Origin: Thermoplasmata archaeon | GTDB taxonomy: Archaea; Thermoplasmatota; Thermoplasmata; Lutacidiplasmatales; UBA184 | DNA length: 15,322 nucleotides | Reading direction: 5' to 3' | Assembly (NCBI GenBank): GCA_030039135.1 | Contig: JASHQN010000120.1 | Location: 1 to 15,322 of the forward strand | Part shown: positions 1-6,224 of the stretch, one piece after another | How positions within the stretch are numbered: the first letter of the stretch is position 1 | Layout of the letters: each line of letters starts with the position of its first letter | Program-made: the position numbers and the translations under genes | The notes under the pieces: model-generated | Told to the model about the DNA's origin: nothing | Database searches by the model: none | Seen by the model: only the letters and a program-made list of their open reading frames with translations

Positions 1-248
1 ACTCGAAGAACGTCGACGCGCTGTGGGATCGCGCGGTCGCTGCCGGCGCCAAGGTGACGATGCCGCTCGAGAACCAGTACTGGGGCGAACGGTACGGGCG
101 CCTGCTCGACCCGTTCGGGCATCACTGGTCGCTCTCGATGCGCGTGAAGATGAGCCGGGCGGACGTAGCCCGGAAACGGGAGGACGCAATGGCCGCGTTC
201 GCCCGAGGGGAACACCCCTCGCGAGAGCCCCCGGACATCGACGCGTAG
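1..248 (+). CDS. VOC (glyoxalase/bleomycin-resistance fold) protein, 3' end only
   Basis: The reading frame is open from base 3 with no start inside the window, so this is the C-terminal part (about 81 residues) of a gene that begins upstream. The visible sequence follows the end of PhnB/glyoxalase-like VOC proteins. A helix ending in AGAKV is followed by TMPLENQYWGERYGRLLDPFGHHW, which in this family carries the last metal-ligand strand and the DPFG-H-W signature. The tail after SLSM is charged and ends in TAG. VOC proteins are small metal-dependent dimeric enzymes or resistance proteins, and nothing here fixes the substrate. A GTG at 54 would give an artificially short protein that cuts through the conserved domain, so it is not the start. 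Family assignment is firm; function is open. Confidence 0.8.
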   Translation, partial: SKNVDALWDRAVAAGAKVTMPLENQYWGERYGRLLDPFGHHWSLSMRVKMSRADVARKREDAMAAFARGEHPSREPPDIDA

Positions 249-399
249 CCGGGCGTGCGGCGCGACGTTCGTCGTCCTTCCATGGGCCACCCCGTCGAGT
301 AATGGGCGCGCGCGGGGTTCCTAGTCGAGGACAGCCGGTGCCCACGAGCGGGGCGAGGTCGGGGTGGTCGTGACGCCGCAACGAGAACGGGGCTCGCGG

Positions 400-1092
400 A
401 TGGCCCCAAGAGCCGTCGCGGGCTTGCGACGAGAGGAGATCGCGATCCCCGTACGCGGCGGAGAGATCGTCGGCGACCTCGCCGTGCCTCCGGGGGCGAT
501 CGGGACGGTCGTTTTCGCTCACGGCAGCGGGAGCGGGCGGTTCAGTCCGCGCAACCGATCGGTGGCCGCGGACCTCGAGTCGGCGGGGATCGCGACGCTG
601 CTCCTGGATCTGCTGACGGGTCCCGAGGCGGAGGTCGACGAGGAGACCCGGCAGTATCGCTTCGACATCCCGCGGCTCGCGGGCCGGCTGACCGAGGCGG
701 TCGACCGTGTCGCCGCCCAGGGCCCCACGGCCGGTAAACCCGCCGGCCTCTACGGAGCGAGCACTGGCGGGGCAGCTGCCCTGATCACCGCCGCGACGCG
801 CCCGGAGGCGGTTCGCGCGCTGGTCCTCCGAGGCGCAAGAAGCGATCTCGCAGGACCCGCCGCGCGGCAGGTCCTCGCCCCGACGCTCTTTCTCGTGGGC
901 GAGCATGACCCGATCGTCCGGGACCTCAACGAGGCGACCCGATCCGAGATGCCGGGACCCACCGAACTCGTGGTCGTACCCGGCGCGAGTCACCTCTTCG
1001 AAGAGCCCGGTGCGCTCGAGGAGGTGTCCCGGCGAGCTCGGGATTGGTTCCTCCGTCATCTCCCGGCCGCCATGCCGCCTTCGAGTCCATGA
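400..1092 (+). CDS. alpha/beta hydrolase, dienelactone-hydrolase type
   Basis: A 230-residue protein from ATG 400, with GTG 364 and GTG 370 as in-frame alternatives. The hydrolase fold is clear: an oxyanion-type strand VVFAHGSGSG (residues 37-46), the nucleophile elbow GASTGG with Ser121, the acid in GEHD (Asp170), and the catalytic His in GASHLF (His198). The close resemblance is to the hydrolase half of bacterial proteins that fuse a phosphoribosyltransferase to a dienelactone-hydrolase domain, including the RNRSVA and FDIPRLAGRL stretches. A separate phosphoribosyltransferase gene lies 854 bp downstream. The stop codon overlaps the next start (ATGA at 1089-1092), so translation of the two is probably coupled. 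It is likely a cytosolic serine hydrolase acting on an ester or lactone; the substrate is unknown. I prefer ATG 400 because homology begins shortly after it, but the start is not proven. Confidence 0.85.
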   Translation: MAPRAVAGLRREEIAIPVRGGEIVGDLAVPPGAIGTVVFAHGSGSGRFSPRNRSVAADLESAGIATLLLDLLTGPEAEVDEETRQYRFDIPRLAGRLTEAVDRVAAQGPTAGKPAGLYGASTGGAAALITAATRPEAVRALVLRGARSDLAGPAARQVLAPTLFLVGEHDPIVRDLNEATRSEMPGPTELVVVPGASHLFEEPGALEEVSRRARDWFLRHLPAAMPPSSP

Positions 1093-1832
1093 CGACCCAG
1101 ACTGTCCTCGAGGCCGAACCTTCCCTTCCGTCCGGGCCCGAGGGTCTTCTCGAGGTCGCCGCCGTGCTCGAAGGGACGACCCACGTCTCGGGTATCGCTT
1201 GGAGGCTCTCCGCTCCGGGCAGCGCGGAGGCGCACGGCTCGGCGACACATCGCCACGGCCACACCCTCGTATCCAGCGAGCTCGCTGCCGTGGGGGTGGG
1301 GCTGAGGGAAGCTCTTCGTAAGGGCTACCGGAGACTTCGCGTGCAGGTGCCCGGTTCGCTCGGAGCCCGACTTCTTTCCGGCGGGAGCGGGCCTCGCTAC
1401 CGACGTGCCGCGACCGCCGCCCGGCGGCTGGCCCCGCTCATTCAACAGTTCGAGTCGGTCCGGTTCGAACCGGTGGCCGCCGAGCCCTCCGAGCTCCGTC
1501 GCGCCGCAGAAGATGCGCTGGATGCGGGCCTCCGGGATGTGGCCGATCGCGAGGCGGAGCGACTGCGCCGGCTGGAGGAGACCATCGTTCGGGCGCGGAC
1601 CGTGCGGCTCGAACGAGAGGCGAGCGGCTGGATGGCGAACGGCCGCTACCACGTACGGCTCGATCCGATGCACTGCGACTGCCCCGCGTGGTCCGCTCGC
1701 TGGGCACGGGTCTCCCTCGCCGCCAAACGGGCACAGCGGCTTCCCTGTAAGCACCTCGCCGCCCTTGCCATCGAAGAGGGGATCGGCGTCCCAAGGGAGC
1801 TCGAAGCGATGGCGCGTCGAGCCGTCGAGTGA
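1089..1832 (+). CDS. SWIM zinc-finger protein with a degenerate RNase H-like N-terminal domain
   Basis: A 247-residue protein. The ATG at 1089 overlaps the hydrolase TGA by four bases, which argues for this start over the upstream GTG at 1044. The C-terminal part has a SWIM finger of the form CxC-x(n)-CxH: Cys196, Cys198, Cys220 and His222 (MHCDCPAW ... LPCKHLAAL). SWIM fingers bind DNA or protein partners. Residues about 23-145 read like an archaeal RNase HI-type fold, with a strand-turn-strand start, the SSELAAVGVGLREAL helix (Glu64), the YRRLRVQV strand, then RFEPVAAEPSELRRAAEDAL. The usual first Asp and the Asp after the fourth strand are not visible, so RNase H activity is unlikely. A charged helix (about 145-178) links the two parts. 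SWIM assignment is strong; the RNase H-like fold is inference from pattern. Confidence 0.75.
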   Translation: MTTQTVLEAEPSLPSGPEGLLEVAAVLEGTTHVSGIAWRLSAPGSAEAHGSATHRHGHTLVSSELAAVGVGLREALRKGYRRLRVQVPGSLGARLLSGGSGPRYRRAATAARRLAPLIQQFESVRFEPVAAEPSELRRAAEDALDAGLRDVADREAERLRRLEETIVRARTVRLEREASGWMANGRYHVRLDPMHCDCPAWSARWARVSLAAKRAQRLPCKHLAALAIEEGIGVPRELEAMARRAVE

Positions 1833-1946
1833 GGTCCGTGACGCCGCTCGATCCGGGGGGCGGAGCGGGCGACGGAGCCACGTTAGTGAATCCGGTTCCA
1901 CCGCTCGGTTAATCGCGAGTTCAAGGTCGTCCTTATCGGTGAACGG

Positions 1947-2678
1947 ATGTCGGCACGAACGTACCTGCCGCGGATTCTCGAGGATCGTGAGGAGGCAGGC
2001 CGGCGCCTCGCCGACCGATTGACACGATTCCGGGACGAGCATCCGGTGATCCTGGCCCTACCTCGCGGGGGAGTGCCCGTCGCGCTCGAGATCGCGCGTG
2101 AGCTCGCCGCCCCTCTCGACGTCCTGATCGTCCGCAAGATCGGTGCTCCGGACAACCCGGAGTACGGGCTCGGCGCCATCGCGGAGGGAGGGATCCAGTT
2201 CCTCGACGGGATCCGCATCGCCGAGGCGGGGTACTCGAAGGAGGACCTCGACGTGACCATCGCCCGCGAGACCGAGGAGCTGTCCCGGCGTGCCCGGGCC
2301 TATCGTGGTGATCGCCCGCCCCTCGACGTCAGCGGGCGCACGGTGATCCTCGTGGACGATGGGGTCGCCACCGGGGGTACGGTCGAGGCCGCGATCCGGG
2401 CCGTTCGGGCGCGCCATCCGCGCCGGGTGATCGTCGCGCTAGGGGTCAGTCCATCCGACACGCTCGTCCGGCTGCGGGAGCACGCGGACGAGGTGATCGT
2501 GCTGATGGTCCCCGAGTACTTCGCCGCGGTGGGCGAGTGGTACCGGAATTTCGACCAGGTGAGCGACGAGACCGTACGCCGCCTCCTCCAGGTCGACACG
2601 ACCGGTCCCGCCAGCGCCGGGCCGGCTACGGGACACGTCACACGACCGCGTCGCCTACCCTCGCACGTGGGGGACTAG
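1947..2678 (+). CDS. type-I phosphoribosyltransferase family protein
   Basis: A 243-residue protein from ATG 1947. The PRPP-binding loop is intact: VILVDDGVATGGT at residues 133-145, with the adjacent acidic pair and the ATGGT loop. LPRGGVPVA (38-46) and IVRKIGAPDNPEYGLGAIAEGG (61-82) complete the active-site layout of the ComF-like/orphan PRTase group. VGEWYRNFDQVSDETV (195-210) is typical of the version that in bacteria is fused to a dienelactone hydrolase. Here that hydrolase is a separate gene upstream at 400-1092. The last 25 or so residues are low-complexity and lie beyond the conserved domain. The 3' end overlaps the convergent OsmC-like gene by 24 bp. A weak A/T-rich box (GGTTAATCG, about 1908-1915) could be its own promoter with a short leader. 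The phosphoribosyl acceptor is unknown. Confidence 0.9.
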   Translation: MSARTYLPRILEDREEAGRRLADRLTRFRDEHPVILALPRGGVPVALEIARELAAPLDVLIVRKIGAPDNPEYGLGAIAEGGIQFLDGIRIAEAGYSKEDLDVTIARETEELSRRARAYRGDRPPLDVSGRTVILVDDGVATGGTVEAAIRAVRARHPRRVIVALGVSPSDTLVRLREHADEVIVLMVPEYFAAVGEWYRNFDQVSDETVRRLLQVDTTGPASAGPATGHVTRPRRLPSHVGD

Positions 2679-3077
2679 GACGACGCACACCACGTCGAGC
2701 GGAACGAGCGCCTTCTCGAACAGCGACGCGACCGGGCACGCCCTCAGGGCGGTTCGCAAGACCGCCTCCGCGTCCGATGCGCTCGCCCGGGTGCGGATCC
2801 GCAGGACACCGTGGACGCGCTCGATCGTCGTCGACCGGGACGGCTTGTCGGATTCGAGCGTGAGGCTCACGCCCTCGAAGGCGAGGCCCCGGCGGTGCGC
2901 GGTCTGCACGAAGGAGATCGCGAGGCTACCGGCGAGGGAGAGCAGCAGCAGCTCGGCCCCGGAGGGGCCGGCGCTACGGCCCCCCTCTTCGGGGGAGAGG
3001 TCCACGGTCAGGTGATGGCCGTGATCGTCTTCGAGCAAGACCTCGTAACCCTGACGCCAGGTCGCCGTAGCGTGCAT
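2655..3077 (-). CDS. OsmC/YhfA-family protein lacking the first active-site Cys
   Basis: A 140-residue protein from ATG 3077; a GTG at 3095 would add six residues, but homology begins at MHATATWRQGYEV. The OsmC fold is readable: an N-terminal sheet ending in LSPEEGGRSAGPSGAELLLLSLAG, the long central helix, then RVHGVLRIRT and LRTALRACPVASLF. OsmC/Ohr proteins are thiol peroxidases that use two cysteines. The second is present (Cys114 in ACPVASLF). The first, normally in a G-C-[TA] turn at the helix start, is replaced here (AGSLAISF, Ser51), so a classical Cys-Cys peroxidase cycle is not possible. It may bind a lipid or acyl ligand, or act through one Cys. It sits convergent to the phosphoribosyltransferase and near two methionine sulfoxide reductases. 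Confidence 0.85.
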   Translation of the reverse strand: MHATATWRQGYEVLLEDDHGHHLTVDLSPEEGGRSAGPSGAELLLLSLAGSLAISFVQTAHRRGLAFEGVSLTLESDKPSRSTTIERVHGVLRIRTRASASDAEAVLRTALRACPVASLFEKALVPLDVVCVVLVPHVRG

Positions 3078-3164
3078 CGCTGAGTTCGTACGCACCTCCG
3101 CCGCAAGGCCCGTTGGTGAACCTGGTTTGACCGAACCGACCCTGGAACCGGAAGACCTCGCCGT

Positions 3165-3563
3165 CTACCGCCGGCGCCGCGGGCGAGTCCCGGTTGCGCC
3201 CTCGGCGCGGCCCGCCTCGGCTTTCAGACGGGGGAGGTTCGCGATCCAATCGGAAGGGGAATAGACCCCCGCCTCGTGGATCTCCGTGAGCAGGCGAGCG
3301 ACCATCCCCTCGGTCCACAGCCCCCGAACGTCCTCACCCCCGGAGGAGATCGGGACCGGTTTCGCCGAACGTTGGGCCCCCATGCTGGGCGAGGGCCGCC
3401 AGAGGTACGTGGCCTCAGGGATCTCTCCCTCCCCCCGAATCGGAACGTTGGAGCCGTGGGGTCGGATGCAGACGTGCGCTCCCGGGTGCCCCTCCACGAA
3501 CACGCAGCGGGCGGTTTCGACCCGGAATTGGCAAAGGCTCGACGTTTTCGGGCCGGCGGACAA
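3165..3563 (-). CDS. hypothetical protein with a small Cys/His-rich motif
   Basis: A 132-residue protein if translation begins at TTG 3563. That start is chosen because GGAG lies nine bases upstream and a TATA-like box on this strand (CTTATACC, around 3602) would start the transcript near 3576. No ATG is available before residue 61, and the longer frame runs into msrB. The N-terminal part holds Cys11, Cys20, His26, His30, Cys32 and His36, with the pattern C-x5-H-PGA-H-x-C (ARCVFVEGHPGAHVC). Similar GHPGxHxC pieces occur in small, probably zinc-binding proteins of GC-rich microbes. The C-terminal half has a predicted helix (GLWTEGMVARLLTEIHEAG) and an Arg-rich end. No enzyme family is recognised. 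It reads divergently from msrB and could share its promoter region. Whether it is a real gene is moderately sure; its start is weak. Confidence 0.55.
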   Translation of the reverse strand: MSAGPKTSSLCQFRVETARCVFVEGHPGAHVCIRPHGSNVPIRGEGEIPEATYLWRPSPSMGAQRSAKPVPISSGGEDVRGLWTEGMVARLLTEIHEAGVYSPSDWIANLPRLKAEAGRAEGATGTRPRRRR

Positions 3564-3596
3564 GCGGAACCGCTCCGGCCGAAGGGAGCGCGCAGC

Positions 3597-3624
3597 GGGT
3601 ATAAGGCGGCCGGGCGCTAATAAC
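3597..3624. promoter_or_regulatory. divergent promoter region, msrB (+) and hypothetical (-)
   Basis: TATAA at 3600-3604 can be read on either strand (CTTATACC on -), and CTAATAA sits at 3617-3623. The second box is centred 26 bp before the msrB GTG. The first, read on -, would start a transcript near 3576, just before GGAG and the TTG at 3563. The overlap suggests the two genes are controlled together or interfere with each other. No operator repeat was found here. Confidence 0.6.
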
Positions 3625-3645
3625 GAGCCGAGGACTGCTGCGATC

Positions 3646-4026
3646 GTGGCGAGCGACTCCGGGCCCGTCCTCCGCAAGCTGAGCCGCGCCGAGGAGCGCG
3701 TGATCCTGCACGGGGGGACCGAGCCGCCCTTCTCGGGGGAGTATGAGCACAACACCCGGCGCGGTACCTACGTTTGCCGGCAGTGTGGGGCCCCGCTCTA
3801 CCGATCCGACGATAAATTCGACTCCGGATGCGGATGGCCGAGTTTCGACCAGGAGATCCCGGACGCCGTAGAGCGCCGACCCGATCGAGACGGCGAACGG
3901 GTCGAGATCCGATGCCGCCGCTGCGGCGGTCACCTGGGGCACGTGTTCGAGGGCGAGCGTTTCACCCCGCGGAACACTCGTCATTGCGTCAATTCGATAT
4001 CGCTCGAGTTCGTTCCGGCGGCATGA
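3646..4026 (+). CDS. msrB: peptide-methionine (R)-S-oxide reductase MsrB
   Basis: A 126-residue cytosolic MsrB, reducing the R epimer of methionine sulfoxide in proteins with thioredoxin-type donors. The catalytic Cys is Cys114 in RHCVNSISLEF (family form R-[YH]-C-x-N-S). The structural zinc site has four cysteines, Cys44/Cys47 (CRQCG) and Cys90/Cys93 (CRRCGGHLGHVF). GCGWPSF (Cys62) matches the position used as resolving Cys in many MsrBs. GTG 3646 is chosen because homology starts shortly afterwards (KLSRAEERVILHGGTEPPFSG) and because a CTAATAA box at 3617-3623 is centred 26 bp upstream, as expected for a leaderless archaeal message. The open frame continues upstream to 3286 but that part shows no conservation and overlaps the opposite-strand gene. 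The length is normal for a single-domain MsrB. msrA lies about 900 bp downstream, also on +. Confidence 0.95.
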   Translation: MASDSGPVLRKLSRAEERVILHGGTEPPFSGEYEHNTRRGTYVCRQCGAPLYRSDDKFDSGCGWPSFDQEIPDAVERRPDRDGERVEIRCRRCGGHLGHVFEGERFTPRNTRHCVNSISLEFVPAA

Positions 4027-4126
4027 GCCGGACCCTCGGCGAGTCGGCCCCCGAGCGGGCCAACGCTACGTGCCGGTCGGCGACGATGGAGTTCGGGACC
4101 CGTTAGCGGTCGCCGTATCGGGCGAT

Positions 4127-4816
4127 CTACTCGCGACGACGTGGACGGCGCCGGGGCCGTCGATCCGACGTCCCCTCCTCTTCCGACGGCCGGTAGTCCC
4201 GGCGGGAGGAGGGATACCGTTCGCGCTGCCATCCCCCAGGGCCCCGCCGGTAGCGCGGCGGGCCGCGGGGAGCGAAGCGGCCCTGGGAACCCTGGCCCCG
4301 GGAGAACCCCGGCTTCCGTGGAGGCAGGGTGAAGCGGTTCCCGCACTGACGGCATTCCCCCGTTAGCTGGCCGTTTTCGTCGGTGGTGAACGTGAGCGGA
4401 GCGCCACACTGGCGGCAGGGACGCGACCGGCCCGGCCCCTCGTCACGGGTCCGCCCCGGGGTTCGCCGATCCCGCTCCGGCTCGCGTCCCCTAGAAGACG
4501 ACGGCCGGTGATCCTCCGGCACGAAACGGGAGACGGTCTCGCATTCGGAACAGCTGACCTCGATCGAACCGTCGGACTGGGCCGCGACCGTCAGCGGGGA
4601 GCCGCATTCCGCGCATTCGAGAGGGGTGGACGTCGCCCCACGAGGTTCCCCTGGCGGCTCTCGCGCCGGCGGGGAAGGGGTTCCCAGCGTGAGCGGGCCT
4701 TCGAGCAGGGTCGTGACTCGGTGGCAGCTCGAGCAGGTGCCCGAGAGCACCCGGGTCTCCTCGATCGAGTACGTCAGCTCCGCCCCGCACTCGGGGCACG
4801 ACCGTGGTTCTGTCAC
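4127..4816 (-). CDS. triple zinc-ribbon protein with Arg/Gly-rich C-terminus
   Basis: A 229-residue protein from GTG 4816; a CTATTAG box (4841-4847) centred about 28 bp upstream supports this leaderless start. Three CxxC...CxxC ribbons are evenly placed: Cys7/10/28/31, Cys68/71/89/92 and Cys134/137/155/158. Each is about 25 residues with the layout C-x2-C-G-x-[PE]-L. They are separated by Pro/Ser/Arg-rich linkers. After the third ribbon, residues 165-229 are rich in Arg, Gly, Ser and Tyr with RG and RR clusters, resembling RNA-binding disordered tails. Such a protein could bind nucleic acid or sense metal or oxidation through its zinc-thiolate sites. It lies between msrB and msrA on the opposite strand, which suggests but does not prove a link to oxidative stress. 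No named family is recognised beyond zinc ribbon. Confidence 0.75.
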   Translation of the reverse strand: MTEPRSCPECGAELTYSIEETRVLSGTCSSCHRVTTLLEGPLTLGTPSPPAREPPGEPRGATSTPLECAECGSPLTVAAQSDGSIEVSCSECETVSRFVPEDHRPSSSRGREPERDRRTPGRTRDEGPGRSRPCRQCGAPLTFTTDENGQLTGECRQCGNRFTLPPRKPGFSRGQGSQGRFAPRGPPRYRRGPGGWQRERYPSSRRDYRPSEEEGTSDRRPRRRPRRRE

Positions 4817-4840
4817 CGACAGGCTAGCAATCTTGTCGAG

Positions 4841-4847
4841 CTAATAG
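4841..4847 (-). promoter_or_regulatory. TATA-like box for the zinc-ribbon gene
   Basis: CTATTAG on the minus strand, centred about 28 bp before the GTG at 4816. It is an A/T-rich island in a GC-rich sequence. The spacing implies a leaderless transcript. Confidence 0.55.
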
Positions 4848-4881
4848 CCGCACGCCCAAGCACTGGTCCGGGTGGAGACGG

Positions 4882-4887
4882 TTTATC
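4882..4887 (+). promoter_or_regulatory. msrA: TATA-like box for msrA
   Basis: TTTATC centred about 26 bp before position 4910. A transcript from there would have a leader of about 12 bases holding GGAGA six bases before the ATG. It lies 35 bp from the box of the divergent zinc-ribbon gene. Confidence 0.6.
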
Positions 4888-4921
4888 CACCGCGCGTGTC
4901 CGTCGATCCTGGAGATCCACG

Positions 4922-5482
4922 ATGGCGGCGACGGGGGCGGGCGCGACCCGTGAGGTCGCGACACTGGGCGGAGGGTGCTTCTGGTGCACCGAGGCGGTCT
5001 TCCGCGACCTCAAGGGGGTCGAGAAGGTCGAGCCGGGGTACGCCGGGGGCACGGTCCCGAACCCGAGCTACGAGCAAGTGTGCACCGGCCGCACCGGACA
5101 CGCCGAGGCGGTCCAGGTCACCTTCGACCCGGCGGTCCTCTCTTACGAGGATCTGCTCACGATCTTCTTCACCGTCCACGACCCGACCACCCGCGATCGC
5201 CAGGGCAACGACGTCGGCCCGCAGTATCGGTCGGTCGTTTTCTACCACGACGCGCGGCAGCAAGAGACGGCGCGGAAGGTCATCGAGCGACTCGAGAAGG
5301 AGAAGCTCTGGCCTCGGCGGTTCGTCACGGAGGTCGTCCCGTTCACGGCGTTCTACCCGGCAGAGGAGTACCACCATGACTACTTCCGCCGCAACCCCGA
5401 ACGAGGCTACTGCCAGATCGTGATCGCGCCGAAGGTGGCCAAGTTCCGGAAGAAATTCCACGATCGCCTTCGCTCCGCGTGA
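4922..5482 (+). CDS. msrA: peptide-methionine (S)-S-oxide reductase MsrA
   Basis: A 186-residue MsrA, reducing the S epimer of methionine sulfoxide. The signature GGGCFWCTEAVF carries the catalytic Cys19, with a second Cys22 in the same motif. Further conserved pieces are GYAGG (39-43), PSYEQVCTGRTGHAEAV (47-63), FFTVHDPTTRDRQGNDVGPQYRS (82-104) and YHHDYF (150-155). Cys163 in RGYCQIVI is placed where MsrA proteins carry a C-terminal resolving Cys. ATG 4922 is chosen over upstream in-frame codons because homology starts at EVATLGGGCFWC. GGAGA lies 6 bases before it, and a TTTATC box (4882-4887) would start transcription near 4910. The frame stays open upstream to 4508, but that stretch is the shadow of the opposite zinc-ribbon gene. 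It is convergent with the LysE-type gene, with 9 bp between stops. Confidence 0.96.
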   Translation: MAATGAGATREVATLGGGCFWCTEAVFRDLKGVEKVEPGYAGGTVPNPSYEQVCTGRTGHAEAVQVTFDPAVLSYEDLLTIFFTVHDPTTRDRQGNDVGPQYRSVVFYHDARQQETARKVIERLEKEKLWPRRFVTEVVPFTAFYPAEEYHHDYFRRNPERGYCQIVIAPKVAKFRKKFHDRLRSA

Positions 5483-5491
5483 GCCCTCGGT

Positions 5492-6109
5492 TTAGAGCGC
5501 GAGCAACGCGAAGTACGCTGCGAACGCGAACAGCAGCGCCGTCGATCCGTACACTACGGCCCGGGAGATCCTGGGGCGGTTCCGCGTGCCGAAGTGGATC
5601 GCGTACGGGAACGCGAGGATCCACACGAGGATGGCGGCGAACAGGCCCCCGAAAAGGACCAGGCCCCCGAGGTACGCGAACGCCAGGCCGGCCGTCAGCC
5701 ACCACACGATCTGGAACGGGTTCGAGAGGCCCACCACGACGGCCTGGGAATAGACGCTGACCGAATCGAGATCGACCGTCGCGGAGGCCTCCGAACGGGT
5801 GAGGAGACGGTAGCCGAAGACCGCCATCACGATCGCGCCCACGGCATAGACGTAGCGGACGATCGAACTGAGGTCGACCGTAGCGCGCAGCGCGTAGACG
5901 ACGATGCCGAGGACGAGATCGGCGCTCATCGCGCCGAAGCCGGTGAGGATGCCGCTCCGCAGGCCACGGACCGCTCGGGCCGCGATGAGGGCGTTCATCG
6001 GACCGGGGGGTATCGTGAGCGAAAAGCCGAGGACGAGCCCGAGCGCGAGCGCGTAGGCGACCTGCGTCGGACCACCCCTTGGGTGGTGGTCGACGGCGGT
6101 TTTGAGCAT
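5492..6109 (-). CDS. LysE/RhtB-family translocator
   Basis: A 205-residue integral membrane protein, the usual length for LysE/RhtB exporters, which export amino acids or related metabolites. Hallmarks are IPPGPMNALIAARAVRGLRSG (33-53), with the family P-G-P turn after the first transmembrane helix, GFGAMSADLVLGIVVYAL (57-74), and GLSNPFQIVWWL (127-138), with the N-P element. About six hydrophobic segments are visible: about 15-35, 54-75, 83-103, 122-147, 150-172 and 184-205. ATG 6109 is the only start after the divergent MOSC gene that still keeps the first helix. Codons 8-13 contain a perfect 7-bp inverted repeat (6071-6087). The substrate cannot be read from sequence. Confidence 0.88.
   Translation of the reverse strand: MLKTAVDHHPRGGPTQVAYALALGLVLGFSLTIPPGPMNALIAARAVRGLRSGILTGFGAMSADLVLGIVVYALRATVDLSSIVRYVYAVGAIVMAVFGYRLLTRSEASATVDLDSVSVYSQAVVVGLSNPFQIVWWLTAGLAFAYLGGLVLFGGLFAAILVWILAFPYAIHFGTRNRPRISRAVVYGSTALLFAFAAYFALLAL
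6071..6087. repeat. perfect inverted repeat inside the LysE-type gene start
   Basis: ACCACCC-CTT-GGGTGGT: two perfect 7-bp arms around a 3-base loop, falling on codons 8-13 of the LysE-type gene (residues HHPRGG). In the mRNA it would form a GC-rich hairpin about 22 bases after the start codon. It could affect translation or be a protein-binding site; chance is not excluded. Confidence 0.5.
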
Positions 6110-6177
6110 TTCTCGAGAAGCGTGAGCGAACCCGTAGGTCGGCCCGGCCCCCCGCGGTCCCGACCGCCGTGAGCAAC

Positions 6178-6186
6178 CTATTTCGC
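6178..6186 (+). promoter_or_regulatory. TATA-like box for the MOSC gene
   Basis: CCTATTTCG, an A/T-rich island centred at 6182. Transcription would begin near 6208, leaving about 17 bases before the ATG at 6225. Confidence 0.45.
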
Positions 6187-6224
6187 CCCTGCCCGGATTC
6201 GTCAGAGGATCGCGGACGGCTCCT

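Noticed and set aside
364..399. GTG 364 as hydrolase start
   Set aside because: Possible but not preferred: the 12 extra residues show no conservation and no box lies at leaderless distance. It is noted in the feature.
1056..2042. 328-residue open frame on - opposite the SWIM-finger gene
   Set aside because: No recognisable motif; the + strand frame has complete SWIM ligands and an ATGA coupling to the hydrolase.
4508..4921. N-terminal extension of msrA to 4508
   Set aside because: It is open only because it is antisense to the zinc-ribbon gene; MsrA homology starts after 4922.
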